Source: Thiohalocapsa sp. (GTDB taxonomy: Bacteria > Pseudomonadota > Gammaproteobacteria > Chromatiales > Chromatiaceae). Taken from it: a stretch of DNA of 64,000 bases. Below, in pieces: positions 11,141-23,394 of the stretch. A program made the translations under genes and the position numbers. The notes beneath the pieces were generated by a model. It made no database searches. It was not told the DNA's origin and worked only from the letters and a program-made list of their open reading frames with translations. The DNA lies in contig JANQFX010000034.1 in the NCBI GenBank assembly GCA_028277725.1, positions 56,523 to 120,522 on the forward strand. Direction: 5' to 3'. Numbering within the stretch: the first letter of the stretch is position 1; every line of letters starts with the position of its first letter.

Positions 11141-11155
11141 CCGTCTTTAAGACGG
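11141..11155. promoter_or_regulatory. Palindrome upstream of rpfF
   Basis: CCGTCTTTAAGACGG, a 15-base near-perfect palindrome with a single central T, centred about 64 bp before the rpfF ATG. It could be an operator or a short attenuator hairpin; no known site is claimed. rpfF has a strong Shine-Dalgarno AAGGAG at 11197-11202. Confidence 0.4.
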
Positions 11156-11211
11156 CCCTAGACCATCGCACGCGCCCCGCGCGTCCTGCCTGACTGAAGG
11201 AGTGCAACACC

Positions 11212-12126
11212 ATGTCCGTCATCCTCAATGTCGATACCGCGAGCCTGTCTTTCACAGAGCCGAATGCCTACGACCATCTCACCACCGAATACGATCAGGC
11301 AACGTCCAGCTTCTGGTGCGTCATGCACGCCCGGCCGCGCCCGGTATTCAGCTCGGCGCTGCTGGCGGAGTGCCGGACGGTGCAACGCGCCGTTGCACGG
11401 CGCGCGCAGGAGGCAGACGCACCGCCGCTGGATTACCTCTTGCTCGCCTCGGACGTCCCGGGCACTTTCAATCTGGGCGGTGACCTGGCCCTTTTCCTGA
11501 AGCTGATCAAGGAGGGCGATCGCGCCTCGCTCTCCGCCTATGCCAGGGCCTGCATAGAAGTGAGCTATCACCAGTCCATCAGCCTCGGCCTGCCGATCAC
11601 GACCATCGCCTTGGTGCAGGGCGATGCCCTCGGGGGGGGCTTCGAATCGGCGCTGGCCTGCAATCTCATCGTCGCCGAGCGCGGCGTCCAGTTCGGCTTG
11701 CCGGAGGTGCTGTTCAATCTCTTCCCTGGAATGGGGGCCTTTACCTTTCTGTCGCGGCGGCTCGATCCGGTCCGTGCGGAGCGAATGATCCTGAGCGGCA
11801 AGATCTATGCCGCCGAGGAGTTGTACGAGATGGGCGTCGTCGACGAACTGGCCGAACCCGGCGAGGGGGTGGCCGCGGTGCAGGCGCTGATGGCGCGCAG
11901 GCGCCGCCGTCATCTGGCGTTCGACGCGATGCGCCAAGTGCACCGGCAGCACCATCCAGTGACCTACGATGAGTTGCTGTCCATCACCGAGTTGTGGGTG
12001 GATACGGCCCTGCGTCTGTCGGCGAAGGACCTGCGTACCATCGAGCGCCTGCTCAAGGCGCAAACGTTGCGTGCGCCCACCACTTCAACGACAGTCAAGA
12101 CCGAGCCGGCGCGAGCCGCCGGCTGA
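11212..12126 (+). CDS. rpfF: RpfF-type DSF synthase (crotonase family)
   Basis: Enoyl-CoA hydratase-fold enzyme that dehydrates and hydrolyses 3-hydroxyacyl-ACP to a cis-2-unsaturated fatty acid, the diffusible signal factor. Diagnostic RpfF features are GTFNLGGDLALF, VQGDALGGGFESALA with Glu145 and GLPEVLFNLFPGMGAF with Glu165. These align with catalytic Glu141 and Glu161 of Xanthomonas RpfF, offset by four. EMGVVDELAEPGEGV and the helical tail WVDTALRLSAKDLRTIERL also match. It has 304 residues. Convergent with rpfC, as in Xanthomonas. An ordinary crotonase is unlikely given the length, glutamates and neighbours. Confidence 0.93.
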   Translation: MSVILNVDTASLSFTEPNAYDHLTTEYDQATSSFWCVMHARPRPVFSSALLAECRTVQRAVARRAQEADAPPLDYLLLASDVPGTFNLGGDLALFLKLIKEGDRASLSAYARACIEVSYHQSISLGLPITTIALVQGDALGGGFESALACNLIVAERGVQFGLPEVLFNLFPGMGAFTFLSRRLDPVRAERMILSGKIYAAEELYEMGVVDELAEPGEGVAAVQALMARRRRRHLAFDAMRQVHRQHHPVTYDELLSITELWVDTALRLSAKDLRTIERLLKAQTLRAPTTSTTVKTEPARAAG

Positions 12127-12220
12127 GACGAGAACCCGTCCGATTCTCGACAGGCCGTTGCCCCGAGCGCAGGTTCCGGGGCGGCGGCGCCAGGCTCTCG
12201 GGGGTTGCCGGAGCTTTGCA

Positions 12221-14768
<2,548 letters not shown>

Positions 14769-14785
<17 letters not shown>

Positions 14786-15851
14786 GACTCATGGGGGAGT
14801 CGACCCCGTCCAGGGTATCGCGCAAACGAGCATGGATGTCCATGGCGCCGTCGAGCACGGACAGGAACGCGCGCAGGCAGTCGGGGTCCAGCATCGAGCC
14901 CGAAGACCGCTGGAGGTGGGCCAGCACTTGCGGTAGCGGCCAGGCCGGTTTGTAGGGCCGTTCCGACATCAGCGCGTCGAATATGTCGACGACGGTGACG
15001 ATGCGGGCGGCCAGCGGGACATCCTCGCCGGCGACGCCGTTGGGATAGCCGCTACCGTCGAATCGCTCGTGATGGCTCAGCGCGATGGTTGCACCGAGCT
15101 GCATGGCCGGTGCCGGGCTGTCCGCGAGCAGGTCGTAGCCGAGCTGGGGGTGAGTCTTCATCACCGCCCATTCGTCGTCCGACAGGCGCCCGTTCTTGCG
15201 CAGGATCGAATCGGGTATTCCGATCTTGCCGATGTCGTGCAGTGGTGCGGCGTACTCGATCAGCTGGCAGAAACCGTCGTCCTGCCCGAGCTCACGCGCG
15301 AGCAGCGCCGCATATTGACCGATGCGCCGCACATGCTGGCCCGTATGGTTGTCGCGCAGCTCGCCCACCCGAGCCAGGCGCAGCAGCGTGTCCTGCTCGC
15401 GCTGTTCGATATCGGTGACCGCCTGTCGCACGCGCTTCTCGAGCCACAGGGCACGGTCCGAGAGCAACAGGTGATGTTCGCGAAAGCGCAGCAGGTTGCC
15501 GCAGCGCGCCTCGAATTCGATCGCGTCAACGGGCTTGGTGAGGAAGTCCGTGGCGCCGGCGCGCAGCGCCGCATGCCGGCTTTGCTTGTCCTCGGCCACG
15601 GTGACGACCATCACCGGTACGTCGGTGCAGTGAGGCAGGGCGCGGAACCAGCGGATCAGAGCACTGCCGGACAGGGTCGGCATACGCAGGTCTGTGATCA
15701 GCAGGTCGCAGCGGCAGTTCTTTGCCCAGCTGAGCGCTTCGGTGGGGTCCTGGAAGCAGTGCAGGTTGGCGTCCGGACGGGTGTTCCTGACCAGACGCTC
15801 GAGGATGCGCAGTCCGGTGCGCTGATCGTCGACGATGAGCACATCAAACAT
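14769..15851 (-). CDS. rpfG: RpfG-type response regulator with HD-GYP c-di-GMP phosphodiesterase
   Basis: Two-domain regulator: an N-terminal receiver (FDVLIVDDQ, phosphoacceptor Asp54 in LLITDLRMP, Lys in LTKPVD) and a C-terminal HD-GYP domain. The metal and catalytic motifs are intact: HDIGKIGIPD (HD at 205-206) and HHERFDGSGYPNG (GYP at 268-270). The output reaction is hydrolysis of cyclic-di-GMP when RpfC phosphorylates the receiver. The ATG at 15851 gives 360 residues and starts exactly at the receiver fold. It is upstream of and overlapping rpfC, matching the rpfG-(H)-C order of xanthomonads without rpfH. Confidence 0.93.
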
Positions 15852-15959
15852 GGTTATCGTCCACTTGTAGTGGGCCGCATGCCGAGGGCGGGATCCGGAT
15901 GGAACGCGCCCGCTGCATAGGCGACGGGGCACGATGCGGCGAGCGTCGGAGACGGTGGA

Positions 15960-17657
15960 TCATGATCGCATCACCAATGGCGCTGCCGGCGCGATGGCGA
16001 CCCCTTGGGCTAGCTCGGCGCCGAGCTGTCGGGCACACAGGAGCGTCTGCTCGGTCTCGATCGCGGTGACGGCCACGGCGCGTCGCAGCCCGTGAGCAAT
16101 GCGCGTCATCGCCTGGGCCTGCAGGTAGGTGGCATCGTCGACAGCCGACATCGTCGAGAACTCTGGACCCAGTTTCAGCAGAGTGACGGGCAGGTCCGCG
16201 AGCAGTTCCAAGGCCTCGACCCGGCCAGTCAGTCGGTCGACGGAGATGTGGCAGCCGATGGCGTGCAGCCCGCGGATGGTCCGCTCGGCCGCATCGGCAT
16301 GTGTCATGATCGCCTGCTCCGGGATCTCGATGCCCGGTGCCGCGCTGCTCCGCTGCGCCAGCGCCCGCTCGACGAACTCGACGAACGACTCATCCACCAG
16401 CGTCGAGGCCGTGATATTCACGTACAGCCGCCCGGCCCACCGTATGGCCTTGCTGCGCCTGTTGCTATCGACGATGCGCTGAATCACCCAGCGGTCGATG
16501 TCCTGGGCGAGTCCGAAGCGCGACGCGATCGGTAGCAGCACGCTCGGCGGGATCAACTGACCGGAGCGGTCGGACAGGCGCAACAGGACCTCGCTGGCGG
16601 GCGGCGGTCCGGCCGTGTCGGCACTTAGCGCCTTCAGGGGTTGGGCATTGAGCGAGATGGCATCGGACGCCAGCGCCTCGCGCAGGTGTTGGGCGATCTC
16701 CACGTCGGCGCTCAACGCGGCGCCAGCGGCACGCAGCCGCTCCGTGAAGACACGGGTCTCGCAACGCCCGGCGGACTTGGCTGCAAAACAGGCCATGTCG
16801 GCCTCCGAAAGGGCCTCTGCCACTGAGATCGTGCGCGACGTCAGCATCGTCAGACCCGCGCTGAGGCCCACTCTGAAGCCGCGCCCCTGCCAGGAGAAAT
16901 CTAGCCCGAGAATACGGCGGCGCAGCTCGGCTACGTGGCTGATGGCGTCTTCCAGGCTACAGCCGTTCAGTAGCAGCCCGAACTCGTCACCGCCGATACG
17001 GCCGACGGCGTCGGTGGCCCGGGTACGTTGGCGGAAGGTATCGGCGATCATGCCCAGTAGCGCATCGCCCGCCGCATGGCCGCAGGTGTCGTTGACCAGC
17101 TTGAAGTTATCCAGATCGAGAAAGCAGAAGATTGCTTCCGGACCACCGCGGCTGATGCTGCGCAAAGCCAGGTCGAGCTCCTGCTCCAGCGCGTAGCGAT
17201 TCGGCAGTCGGGTCAAACCGTCCGTCAGCGCCGATTCGCGGAGTTGCTCTGCGAGCGCGATCTCGTCGCCGATCTCGCGAAAGAAATAGGCCGTGAACGG
17301 CTCGCCGGCGACGAGGAGCCTGGTGGCGGAAATCTGGACGATGAGCTCGCTGCCGTTGGCACAGTGAAGGCGCAGTTCGCCCTCAGCAATGCAGTCGCCG
17401 GCGTCCGTGCCACTGTCGGCCTTGAGGACGGGGGCCTCCGGGAAGCAGTCCGCCAGATCCTGACCGACGATGCGATGACGCGGCAGGTCCAACAGTGCCA
17501 TTGCGGCGGGGTTGGCATCCAGGCAGCGTCCTTTGCGGTCAGTCAGCAACATGCCCATTGGTAGGGCGTCCAGGAGCAGCCGTTCGAGCGCGGCAGCGGC
17601 CGGCTGGGCGGTCATCGGATTGACCGCTGGGCGTGTAAGTGGCTGTGGACTGGCCAT
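15960..17657 (-). CDS. PAS-GGDEF protein with degenerate EAL domain
   Basis: Cytoplasmic cyclic-di-GMP enzyme of 565 residues. A PAS-like domain (about 20-140) precedes a GGDEF domain with intact LDLDNFKLVND, RIGGDEFGLL (222-226) and an allosteric I-site RATD (213-216) exactly five residues before GGDEF; it should be an active, product-inhibited diguanylate cyclase. The C-terminal EAL-like domain keeps YVNITAS, EIPEQAIM and LKLGPEF. It has lost the DDFG metal motif (VDRLTG instead) and the AEGVE glutamate (VTAIET instead), so phosphodiesterase activity is unlikely. It lies 108 bp upstream of rpfG on the same strand and probably opposes it. Confidence 0.9.
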   Translation of the reverse strand: MASPQPLTRPAVNPMTAQPAAAALERLLLDALPMGMLLTDRKGRCLDANPAAMALLDLPRHRIVGQDLADCFPEAPVLKADSGTDAGDCIAEGELRLHCANGSELIVQISATRLLVAGEPFTAYFFREIGDEIALAEQLRESALTDGLTRLPNRYALEQELDLALRSISRGGPEAIFCFLDLDNFKLVNDTCGHAAGDALLGMIADTFRQRTRATDAVGRIGGDEFGLLLNGCSLEDAISHVAELRRRILGLDFSWQGRGFRVGLSAGLTMLTSRTISVAEALSEADMACFAAKSAGRCETRVFTERLRAAGAALSADVEIAQHLREALASDAISLNAQPLKALSADTAGPPPASEVLLRLSDRSGQLIPPSVLLPIASRFGLAQDIDRWVIQRIVDSNRRSKAIRWAGRLYVNITASTLVDESFVEFVERALAQRSSAAPGIEIPEQAIMTHADAAERTIRGLHAIGCHISVDRLTGRVEALELLADLPVTLLKLGPEFSTMSAVDDATYLQAQAMTRIAHGLRRAVAVTAIETEQTLLCARQLGAELAQGVAIAPAAPLVMRS

Positions 17658-17986
17658 TGCGTTTGACTCGGCGGGAATAACGCTCCTCCATCACTATCAT
17701 TCGCCCTGGCATTCGCGCTGGGCACCGGCACGCGGACAAACGGGAACAGAACGCCGGGTCTAGGAAGCAGACACGAGCTGCTTTTCCAGTCATCTAAGTA
17801 TCGACGGGCGTTCAGGTGGTCGTCAATTGGAAATTCAACAGGTTGCCCGGCCGAATTCCATCCTTCCGAACCGGGACATTGTGCGTGAGCGCGGCGATTG
17901 GGGGCGGGTTCGCCGGTCAAGGCGAAGGCGTTCCGACCTGGCCTATCAGGGTCGGCGTCGTTTGATTGGGGCGGCGGGAGAGACGG
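17658..17986. other. Intergenic region, nothing recognised
   Basis: 329 bp upstream of the GGDEF-EAL gene and behind the secreted hypothetical protein. I looked for a cyclic-di-GMP (GEMM) riboswitch on the minus strand because of the downstream gene and did not find its conserved core. No open frame or clear terminator is seen. Confidence 0.5.
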
Positions 17987-18508
17987 TCAACGGACCGGCG
18001 GCGAGGAGCGGTCGTCGCCCCAGTAGACGACCCAACGGCTGCCATCGCGCCGCAGCCGTAGGAGCATGTAGTCCTCGAGCCCCCAGAAACCGGACTTGCC
18101 GAACTCCACCGGCGTAACGAACCAGACCAGGGCCTTGTCGGCGTCGAGCTCGGCTACCTGCACCCGGTCCGGCACCCAGGTGGCGGGGTCGCCTTTGCTC
18201 GTCAGGGTGTGCTTGGCCATGGCAGCGGCGAGTTCGGGGCTGAAACCCTGGCGATAGTGAGCGTAGAGCTGCTCGTAGCTGCGGAAGTCGCTGGGATCGC
18301 GCCAGTAGTCGGTCTCGAGCCCATAGGCGAAACGCGTGGCCTCGATCACTTCGCGCACCTCCTCGTTGGGCCCGCACCAGGCAAGCGTCGGCAGTAGCAA
18401 TAGCAGCAAGAGCAAAACCGGGCCGAAGCGGCGCGCCGACGGAGCGCGGATGCGAAACGGCGAGCCGGGCGGCTCGCCGTCACCGGTGCAGCCCGGCCGT
18501 GGTCTCAC
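17987..18508 (-). CDS. Secreted hypothetical protein
   Basis: 173 residues; family not recognised. A strong hydrophobic signal segment ([17 protein letters not shown]) ends in a Cys-Gly that might be a lipobox but lacks the usual -3 residue. It is preceded by an unusually long, basic, Pro/Arg-rich lead. The mature part is acidic and aromatic ([27 protein letters not shown]), with a C-terminal beta-rich segment ([25 protein letters not shown]) suggestive of an SnoaL/NTF2-like small domain, though I would not assign one. The GTG start overlaps the pckG stop as GTGA, supporting cotranscription with PEP carboxykinase. Confidence 0.7.
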   Translation of the reverse strand: MRPRPGCTGDGEPPGSPFRIRAPSARRFGPVLLLLLLLLPTLAWCGPNEEVREVIEATRFAYGLETDYWRDPSDFRSYEQLYAHYRQGFSPELAAAMAKHTLTSKGDPATWVPDRVQVAELDADKALVWFVTPVEFGKSGFWGLEDYMLLRLRRDGSRWVVYWGDDRSSPPVR

Positions 18509-20367
18509 CCGTTCAGGGCCCGCGACAAGTCCCAGACTGCCGGCGAGTGATAGAGCCGCGCGAGCTGCAGTTCGCGTTCCAACTCCAGCTCGTGCGGCAG
18601 ATGATCGCCGAAGCGGGTCAGCAGTTCTTCCTGATCCACGGTCTCCTTGCGGGCGATCTCCTTGTCGATGTTCATGATGGAGAAGAAGGCATCGGGCGAG
18701 AACCGGAGCCCCTCCCAGTGCAGGTCATCCCACCCCGGCAGCCAGCCGAGCGGGCTCTCGATGGCGGCCGCATTGCCATCGCATCGGTCGATGACCCACT
18801 TCAGCACCCGCATGTTCTCCCCGAAGCCTGGCCAAACGAACTTGCCATGCTCGTCCTTGCGGAACCAATTCACGCGGAAGATGCGCGGCGGCGTGGCGAC
18901 GTTCTGGCGGCCGATACGCAGCCAGTGCTTCCAGTACTCCGCCATGTTGTAGCCGCAGAAGGGCAACATGGCCATCGGGTCCCGGCGCATGGAGGCCTGA
19001 CCGATGGCGGCCGCCGTGGCCTCGGAGCCCATGGTGGCGGCCATGTAGACGCCGTGCTCCCAGTTATAGCTTTGGAAGGCGAGCGGGAAGTTCTTGCTGA
19101 CCCGCCCGCCGAACAGGAATGCGCTGATGGGCACGCCCGCCGGGTTCTCCCATTCGGGGTCGATGGAGGGGCACTGCCCGGCGGGCGCCGTGAAGCGGGC
19201 GTTGGGATGTGCCGCCGGACGCCCGCAGCCGGGGGTCCAGTCATTGCCTTGCCAATCGATCAGATGCTCCGGCGGCTCGTCCGTCAGGCCCTCCCACCAG
19301 ACATCGCCGTCGTCGGTGAGCGCGCAGTTGGTGTAGATGCTGTTGGCGTACAGCGACGCGATGGCGTTGGGATTGGACTTCTCGTTCGTCCCCGGGGCAA
19401 CGCCGAAGAAGCCGTACTCCGGGTTGATGGCGTAGAACTTGCCGTCCTCCGGGTTCGGCTTGATCCAGGCGATGTCATCGCCGACCGTTGTGACCTCCCA
19501 ACCCTCGAAGCCCTCGGGCGGGATCAGCATCGCGAAGTTGGTCTTGCCGCAGGCGCTCGGGAAGGCGCCGGCGACATAGTGCTTCCTGCCCTCGGGAGAC
19601 TTCACGCCGACGATCAGCATGTGCTCCGCCAACCAGCCCTCGTCGCGGGCCATCACCGACGCGATGCGCAGGGCAAAGCACTTCTTGCCGAGCAGCGCGT
19701 TGCCGCCGTAGCCGCTGCCGAAGGACCAGATCTCGCGGGTCTCGGGGAAGTGGGTGATGTACTTGTCTTCCACCTTACCGGCACAGGGCCACGACACATC
19801 CTGCTCACCCGGCGCCAGCGGCGCACCAACGCTGTGCATGCAAGGCACGAAGTCCCCATGCTCGCCCAACACCTCCAGCACCGGCTGGCCCATGCGGGTC
19901 ATGATGCGCTGGTTGACCACGACATAGGGAGAATCAGTGATCTCGACGCCGATGTGGGCGATGGGCGAACCCAGCGGACCCATGCTGAAGGGAATCACGT
20001 ACAGGGTGCGCCCACGCATGCAGCCGTCGAAGCGCTCGTTCAGCAGTGACCGCATCGCCGTCGGCTCCATCCAGTTATTGGTGGGGCCGGCGTCCTCCTC
20101 ACGCTCGGAGCAGATGAAGGTGCGGTTCTCCACGCGGGCGACGTCGCTCGGGTGGGAGCGGGCCAGGAAACTGTTCGGGCGTTTCTCGGAGTTGAGGCGG
20201 ATGAAAACGCCGGCGTCGACCATCTCGTTGCAGAGGCGGTCGTACTCGGCCTGGCTCCCGTCGCACCAGTAGATGCGCTCGGGCTTGCACAGGCGGGCCA
20301 TTTCATCGACCCAGTCGAGAAGTTTGCGGTTGTTGGTGCGGCTCGCGCCGTCGTGAGTGGTGGTCAT
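18505..20367 (-). CDS. pckG: Phosphoenolpyruvate carboxykinase (GTP)
   Basis: Converts oxaloacetate and GTP to PEP and CO2, the entry step of gluconeogenesis. At 620 residues it has the length of the GTP-dependent family, not the ATP-dependent PckA. Family motifs: the P-loop [13 protein letters not shown], the hyper-reactive-Cys environment around that loop, [22 protein letters not shown] and the guanine-pocket stretch [18 protein letters not shown]. It begins [20 protein letters not shown]. Upstream is a 350-bp region shared with the divergent transglycosylase-like gene. Confidence 0.97.
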   Translation of the reverse strand: MTTTHDGASRTNNRKLLDWVDEMARLCKPERIYWCDGSQAEYDRLCNEMVDAGVFIRLNSEKRPNSFLARSHPSDVARVENRTFICSEREEDAGPTNNWMEPTAMRSLLNERFDGCMRGRTLYVIPFSMGPLGSPIAHIGVEITDSPYVVVNQRIMTRMGQPVLEVLGEHGDFVPCMHSVGAPLAPGEQDVSWPCAGKVEDKYITHFPETREIWSFGSGYGGNALLGKKCFALRIASVMARDEGWLAEHMLIVGVKSPEGRKHYVAGAFPSACGKTNFAMLIPPEGFEGWEVTTVGDDIAWIKPNPEDGKFYAINPEYGFFGVAPGTNEKSNPNAIASLYANSIYTNCALTDDGDVWWEGLTDEPPEHLIDWQGNDWTPGCGRPAAHPNARFTAPAGQCPSIDPEWENPAGVPISAFLFGGRVSKNFPLAFQSYNWEHGVYMAATMGSEATAAAIGQASMRRDPMAMLPFCGYNMAEYWKHWLRIGRQNVATPPRIFRVNWFRKDEHGKFVWPGFGENMRVLKWVIDRCDGNAAAIESPLGWLPGWDDLHWEGLRFSPDAFFSIMNIDKEIARKETVDQEELLTRFGDHLPHELELERELQLARLYHSPAVWDLSRALNG

Positions 20368-20719
20368 AAGCTTCCAGTTCTCCCGCTGCGGATCTTGGGG
20401 ACGGGGTGAGAGACGAGTGCGAGGTTACCGACAGCCCCTCGCCCATGCAGGACTTCCCGAACCTTGGATGATCGGGGACAAGTTCCAACGAAGCCGCGGT
20501 TCGACCCGGGTGAAAACCCGTAGCCTCGCCGCAGGGGCTGCCCATCGACACGGATACTCAAGGCAAGATTCGCGCCAGTCAACGCTAAGGTTGTGCCCGG
20601 TTGTGCCCGGCATGGGACAATGCCGCCGACCGCGGCAGTCCGCCCGGACAGTCGAAGCGGATGGAACCGACCGCCTCACCCTGTCCCGCCGCATCCTGGG
20701 CAGTCCTGAGAGACCGTCG
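20368..20719. other. Divergent intergenic region with a 10-bp tandem repeat
   Basis: Lies between pckG and the divergent transglycosylase-like gene, so it should carry promoters for both. The only structures I can support are a perfect tandem pair of GGTTGTGCCC at 20589-20608 (one helical turn apart, a possible regulator site) and a small GAAA-tetraloop hairpin CGGGT-GAAA-ACCCG at 20507-20520. No gene is seen. Confidence 0.5.
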
Positions 20720-22378
20720 ATGCACCTCATCCATCTCAACACGATCGTCATTGCCGCCGTGCTCCTGTGTCTCGCCGCGGGGCCACCGCATGCCGCGCCG
20801 CTACTGCCAGAACCTGTGGCGAGGTCTGCGCCCGATGCCGCATCGGCGCAGCTGGACGCCGTGGAGCGCTTCCAGGTACTCGCCCACCGCCGTGCACGCG
20901 ACTACGACCGCGCGCAGGATATCCGTCCGCGGCAACTCCTGGCGCTGCTCGATGTCGCCGAACGCACCGGCTACAGTCTGGGCCAGCTGTTGGCCACAGG
21001 CGAGCACGAGAGCGCGCACACCTGGAACGACTTCGTTCGGCCGACCCTCGGCGGCGGGCGCCTCGGCTCCGCCGCGGGCGTGTGGCAGTTCCAGCCACGC
21101 ACCTTCGGTCGCATCATCCATCTGTATGGCGACGATCTGCTCGCCCTGACCGAGGCCGACCCGGTCGCGGGTCGCCGTCGGCTGGACATCGGCTTCGGCC
21201 CCTTCTGTGACGGCCACGTGCGGCTCATCATCCGGGACACGGCAGACGGGCTGCGCGACCCGACTGACCAGGAACTCAAACTGCTGCGCCACAATGTGGT
21301 GGTGCTGGCCTTCTCCAAGTATTTGTTGAGCCGCGACTCGGGCGCCACTGACCCGGTGGAGGACTACCTGTTCCATTTTCTTGGCCCGACGCAGGGCCGA
21401 AGGGTCCTGACCCACGCCCGTGGTCCCGACCGACATACACGTACCGTCAGGCCGCCGCCACGCTCGCAAGCCGACCCCGCCGCGTCCCATGCCAGGGCCG
21501 CACCGACCCCGGCGGACCGGCTACCGGCGCGCCCCGTGGAGCTGCTGAAGCTCGCCCCGCGCGGCTACATTCAGCCGGGCTCTCGGCCGTCCGATGCGAT
21601 GCTGCGGCGCCCTGGACAGACTGCACCCCGCGTTCGGGACTCTGCGTCTGCGCCCCTACTGCGCCTGGTTCCACGATCACTGGGCGGGTCGACACCCAAT
21701 TGGCATGCACCGCACGGCTATGCCTACGATTCGACCGTCGTCCGCGGCAATACCGGCATGTTCTACCGGGACGGCCTAGGCCGCACCGACCCCTACACCT
21801 GGGCCGAGTTCCTGCAACACATTGCCCGCCGCGTGAAGGCGGACCAGCAACCGAAGCTGGTGCGCGCCAAATACGGCGTCGGCTTTCGCCTCGAGGGCGG
21901 CGACATGCCACGTTGGGCCTTCGACCCGACCAACCCGGGCGCGGACCTGGCGCTACGCTTGGCCGACGGCAGCCGCCTGGCCATGCCGAAAGCGCGGCTC
22001 ACCGAGCCTCTGACCCTCACCGAGATGCGCGACTATCAGCGCCGGCTGCTCGCGTTGGTGCGCCTTGGACCGGGCCCAGGGCCGACGGATACGCTGAGCG
22101 ACGCCGCGGCGCACATGCTGCATCGGCTCGGTCTGCTCGGGCCGGACCCTTTCGATGCGCTGGCCGTGGATCTGGGGCTGGGCTTCGGCCATCGCCTACG
22201 CACCACGACTCCAGCGGTGCGGGACGCCCTACACGCCTTCCGCGAACTCGTGGGCAAGGCACCACCGGATGACCCGGCGAACATCGACCTGGTCCTGCCC
22301 GCGGAGCACGCGGCGATGGAAGCCTACGGACGGCGTATTGCGCATTTCATCGCCGACTCGGAAGCTACCAAAGACTGA
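20720..22378 (+). CDS. Exported transglycosylase-like (SLT-fold) protein
   Basis: 552 residues from the ATG at 20720, which directly precedes a signal peptide (MHLIHLNTIVIAAVLLCLAAG). Residues about 65-230 resemble a lysozyme-like lytic transglycosylase core: YSLGQLLATGEHESAHTWN contains the candidate catalytic Glu (E97 followed by Ser, as in the SLT E-S motif), followed by GSAAGVWQFQPRTFGRII. The middle (about 240-330) is Pro/Ala-rich and looks like a linker. The C-terminal half has WHAPHGYAYDSTVV and a helical peptidoglycan-binding-like segment (LSDAAAHMLHRLGLLGPD). Function is inferred: cell-wall remodelling in the periplasm. The open frame extends far upstream but that part is not protein-like. 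Confidence 0.75.
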   Translation: MHLIHLNTIVIAAVLLCLAAGPPHAAPLLPEPVARSAPDAASAQLDAVERFQVLAHRRARDYDRAQDIRPRQLLALLDVAERTGYSLGQLLATGEHESAHTWNDFVRPTLGGGRLGSAAGVWQFQPRTFGRIIHLYGDDLLALTEADPVAGRRRLDIGFGPFCDGHVRLIIRDTADGLRDPTDQELKLLRHNVVVLAFSKYLLSRDSGATDPVEDYLFHFLGPTQGRRVLTHARGPDRHTRTVRPPPRSQADPAASHARAAPTPADRLPARPVELLKLAPRGYIQPGSRPSDAMLRRPGQTAPRVRDSASAPLLRLVPRSLGGSTPNWHAPHGYAYDSTVVRGNTGMFYRDGLGRTDPYTWAEFLQHIARRVKADQQPKLVRAKYGVGFRLEGGDMPRWAFDPTNPGADLALRLADGSRLAMPKARLTEPLTLTEMRDYQRRLLALVRLGPGPGPTDTLSDAAAHMLHRLGLLGPDPFDALAVDLGLGFGHRLRTTTPAVRDALHAFRELVGKAPPDDPANIDLVLPAEHAAMEAYGRRIAHFIADSEATKD

Positions 22379-22424
22379 AGCGAAGCGACGCGGAGTCGGG
22401 TGGGGTTTGGCGCAGGGAGCGGAA

Positions 22425-23327
22425 TCAGGCTCGCTCGTCGAGGTCTTCCAGACACAGTGCCAGGGTCTGACGCCAATCCGGCAGGGTCAGGCCGAAGGTC
22501 TCGCGGAATCTAGTGGTGTCTAGCACCGAATAGGCCGGGCGCCTGGCGGGCGCCGGGTACTCGCTGGTGGGGATCGGTGTCAGTTCGCAGTTGGAGCCGA
22601 TCGCGTCGCGTATGGCGGTTGCGAATCCGTACCAGGACACCGCGCCCGCGCTGGTCACGTGATAGAGCCCCTTGACCTGCTTGATATCCACCGCACCGGT
22701 GAACACTGCATGCATCACCTGGGCCGTCACCTCCGCGAGCATGCGGCTCCAGGTCGGCGTGCCCACCTGGTCGTCGACGATGCGAAGTTCGTTGCGCTCG
22801 CGGAACAGGTTGCGCATGGTCAGCAGGAAGTTGCGCCCCCGCACGCCGTAGACCCAGGCGGTACGCAACACCAGCGCGTCGGCCGCCGAGTCCAGCAGCG
22901 CCAGCTCACCGGCGCGCTTGGTCTGGCCATAGACGCTTAGCGGCGCGGGCTCATCGTCCTCGCGATAGGGGTGATCGGTCTGGCCCGAGAACACGAAATC
23001 CGTCGAGTAATGCACCACCGGCACGCCGGCGCCCGCGGCAAGCCCGGCGAGCACGTGCAAGGCGTCGGCATTGATGGCCTGGGCGACCGCAGGCTCGCTC
23101 TCCGCCTTGTCCACGGCTGTGTAGGCGGCGGCGTTGACCACTGCATCCGGCCGCGCCTCGGCGAATACCCGACGGACCGACGACGCATCCAACAGATCGA
23201 TGGCGGGACCGGTCTGTCCGGTCATGGAGGCGGCGATGACCTGCCCCACCGGAGCCAGGGTGCGACGCAGCTCGCAACCCACTTGGCCGTCGGAACCGAT
23301 GAGCAGAATACGGGGCGTTTTGGACAT
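22425..23327 (-). CDS. rfbD: dTDP-4-dehydrorhamnose reductase
   Basis: NAD(P)H-dependent short-chain reductase making dTDP-L-rhamnose, a precursor of surface polysaccharides. The 300-residue protein has the Rossmann motif LIGSDGQVGCELR, VVNAAAYTAVDKAE, STDFVFSGQ, the catalytic YGQTK and the RTAWVYG segment. The other dTDP-rhamnose genes (rfbA, rfbB, rfbC) are not adjacent; it sits behind ssb on the same strand, 67 bp away. Confidence 0.94.
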   Translation of the reverse strand: MSKTPRILLIGSDGQVGCELRRTLAPVGQVIAASMTGQTGPAIDLLDASSVRRVFAEARPDAVVNAAAYTAVDKAESEPAVAQAINADALHVLAGLAAGAGVPVVHYSTDFVFSGQTDHPYREDDEPAPLSVYGQTKRAGELALLDSAADALVLRTAWVYGVRGRNFLLTMRNLFRERNELRIVDDQVGTPTWSRMLAEVTAQVMHAVFTGAVDIKQVKGLYHVTSAGAVSWYGFATAIRDAIGSNCELTPIPTSEYPAPARRPAYSVLDTTRFRETFGLTLPDWRQTLALCLEDLDERA

Positions 23328-23394
23328 ATCGAGTCAGTGGGCTGGTTGGCAAAACACGTAAGCGGCATGCGGCCACTGGGCCGCACCTGCCGCG

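Larger units (their letters stand above)
10103..11196. other. 1.1-kb region without a convincing gene
   Basis: No open frame here looks like a real protein on either strand; the longest (about 180 codons) have skewed composition and no motif I recognise. The left part holds an inverted pair TCAAGTA/TACTTGA (about 10110-10170) and the hairpin chain described separately. The middle (about 10430-10980) could be a decayed mobile element, but I cannot name a family. The right end carries a short palindrome and the ribosome-binding site of rpfF. Confidence 0.5.

Noticed and set aside
12127..12220. Bidirectional terminator between rpfF and rpfC
   Set aside because: Weak stems (CGAGAA...TTCTCG; GCCCCG...CGGGGC) with long loops and no T-tracts; not reported as a feature.
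17658..17960. Cyclic-di-GMP riboswitch upstream of the GGDEF-EAL gene
   Set aside because: The conserved GEMM core is not present on either strand.
20495..20525. Possible tRNA T-loop (GGTTCGACC) near 20498
   Set aside because: No acceptor stem, anticodon arm or D-arm around it; only a small GAAA-loop hairpin.
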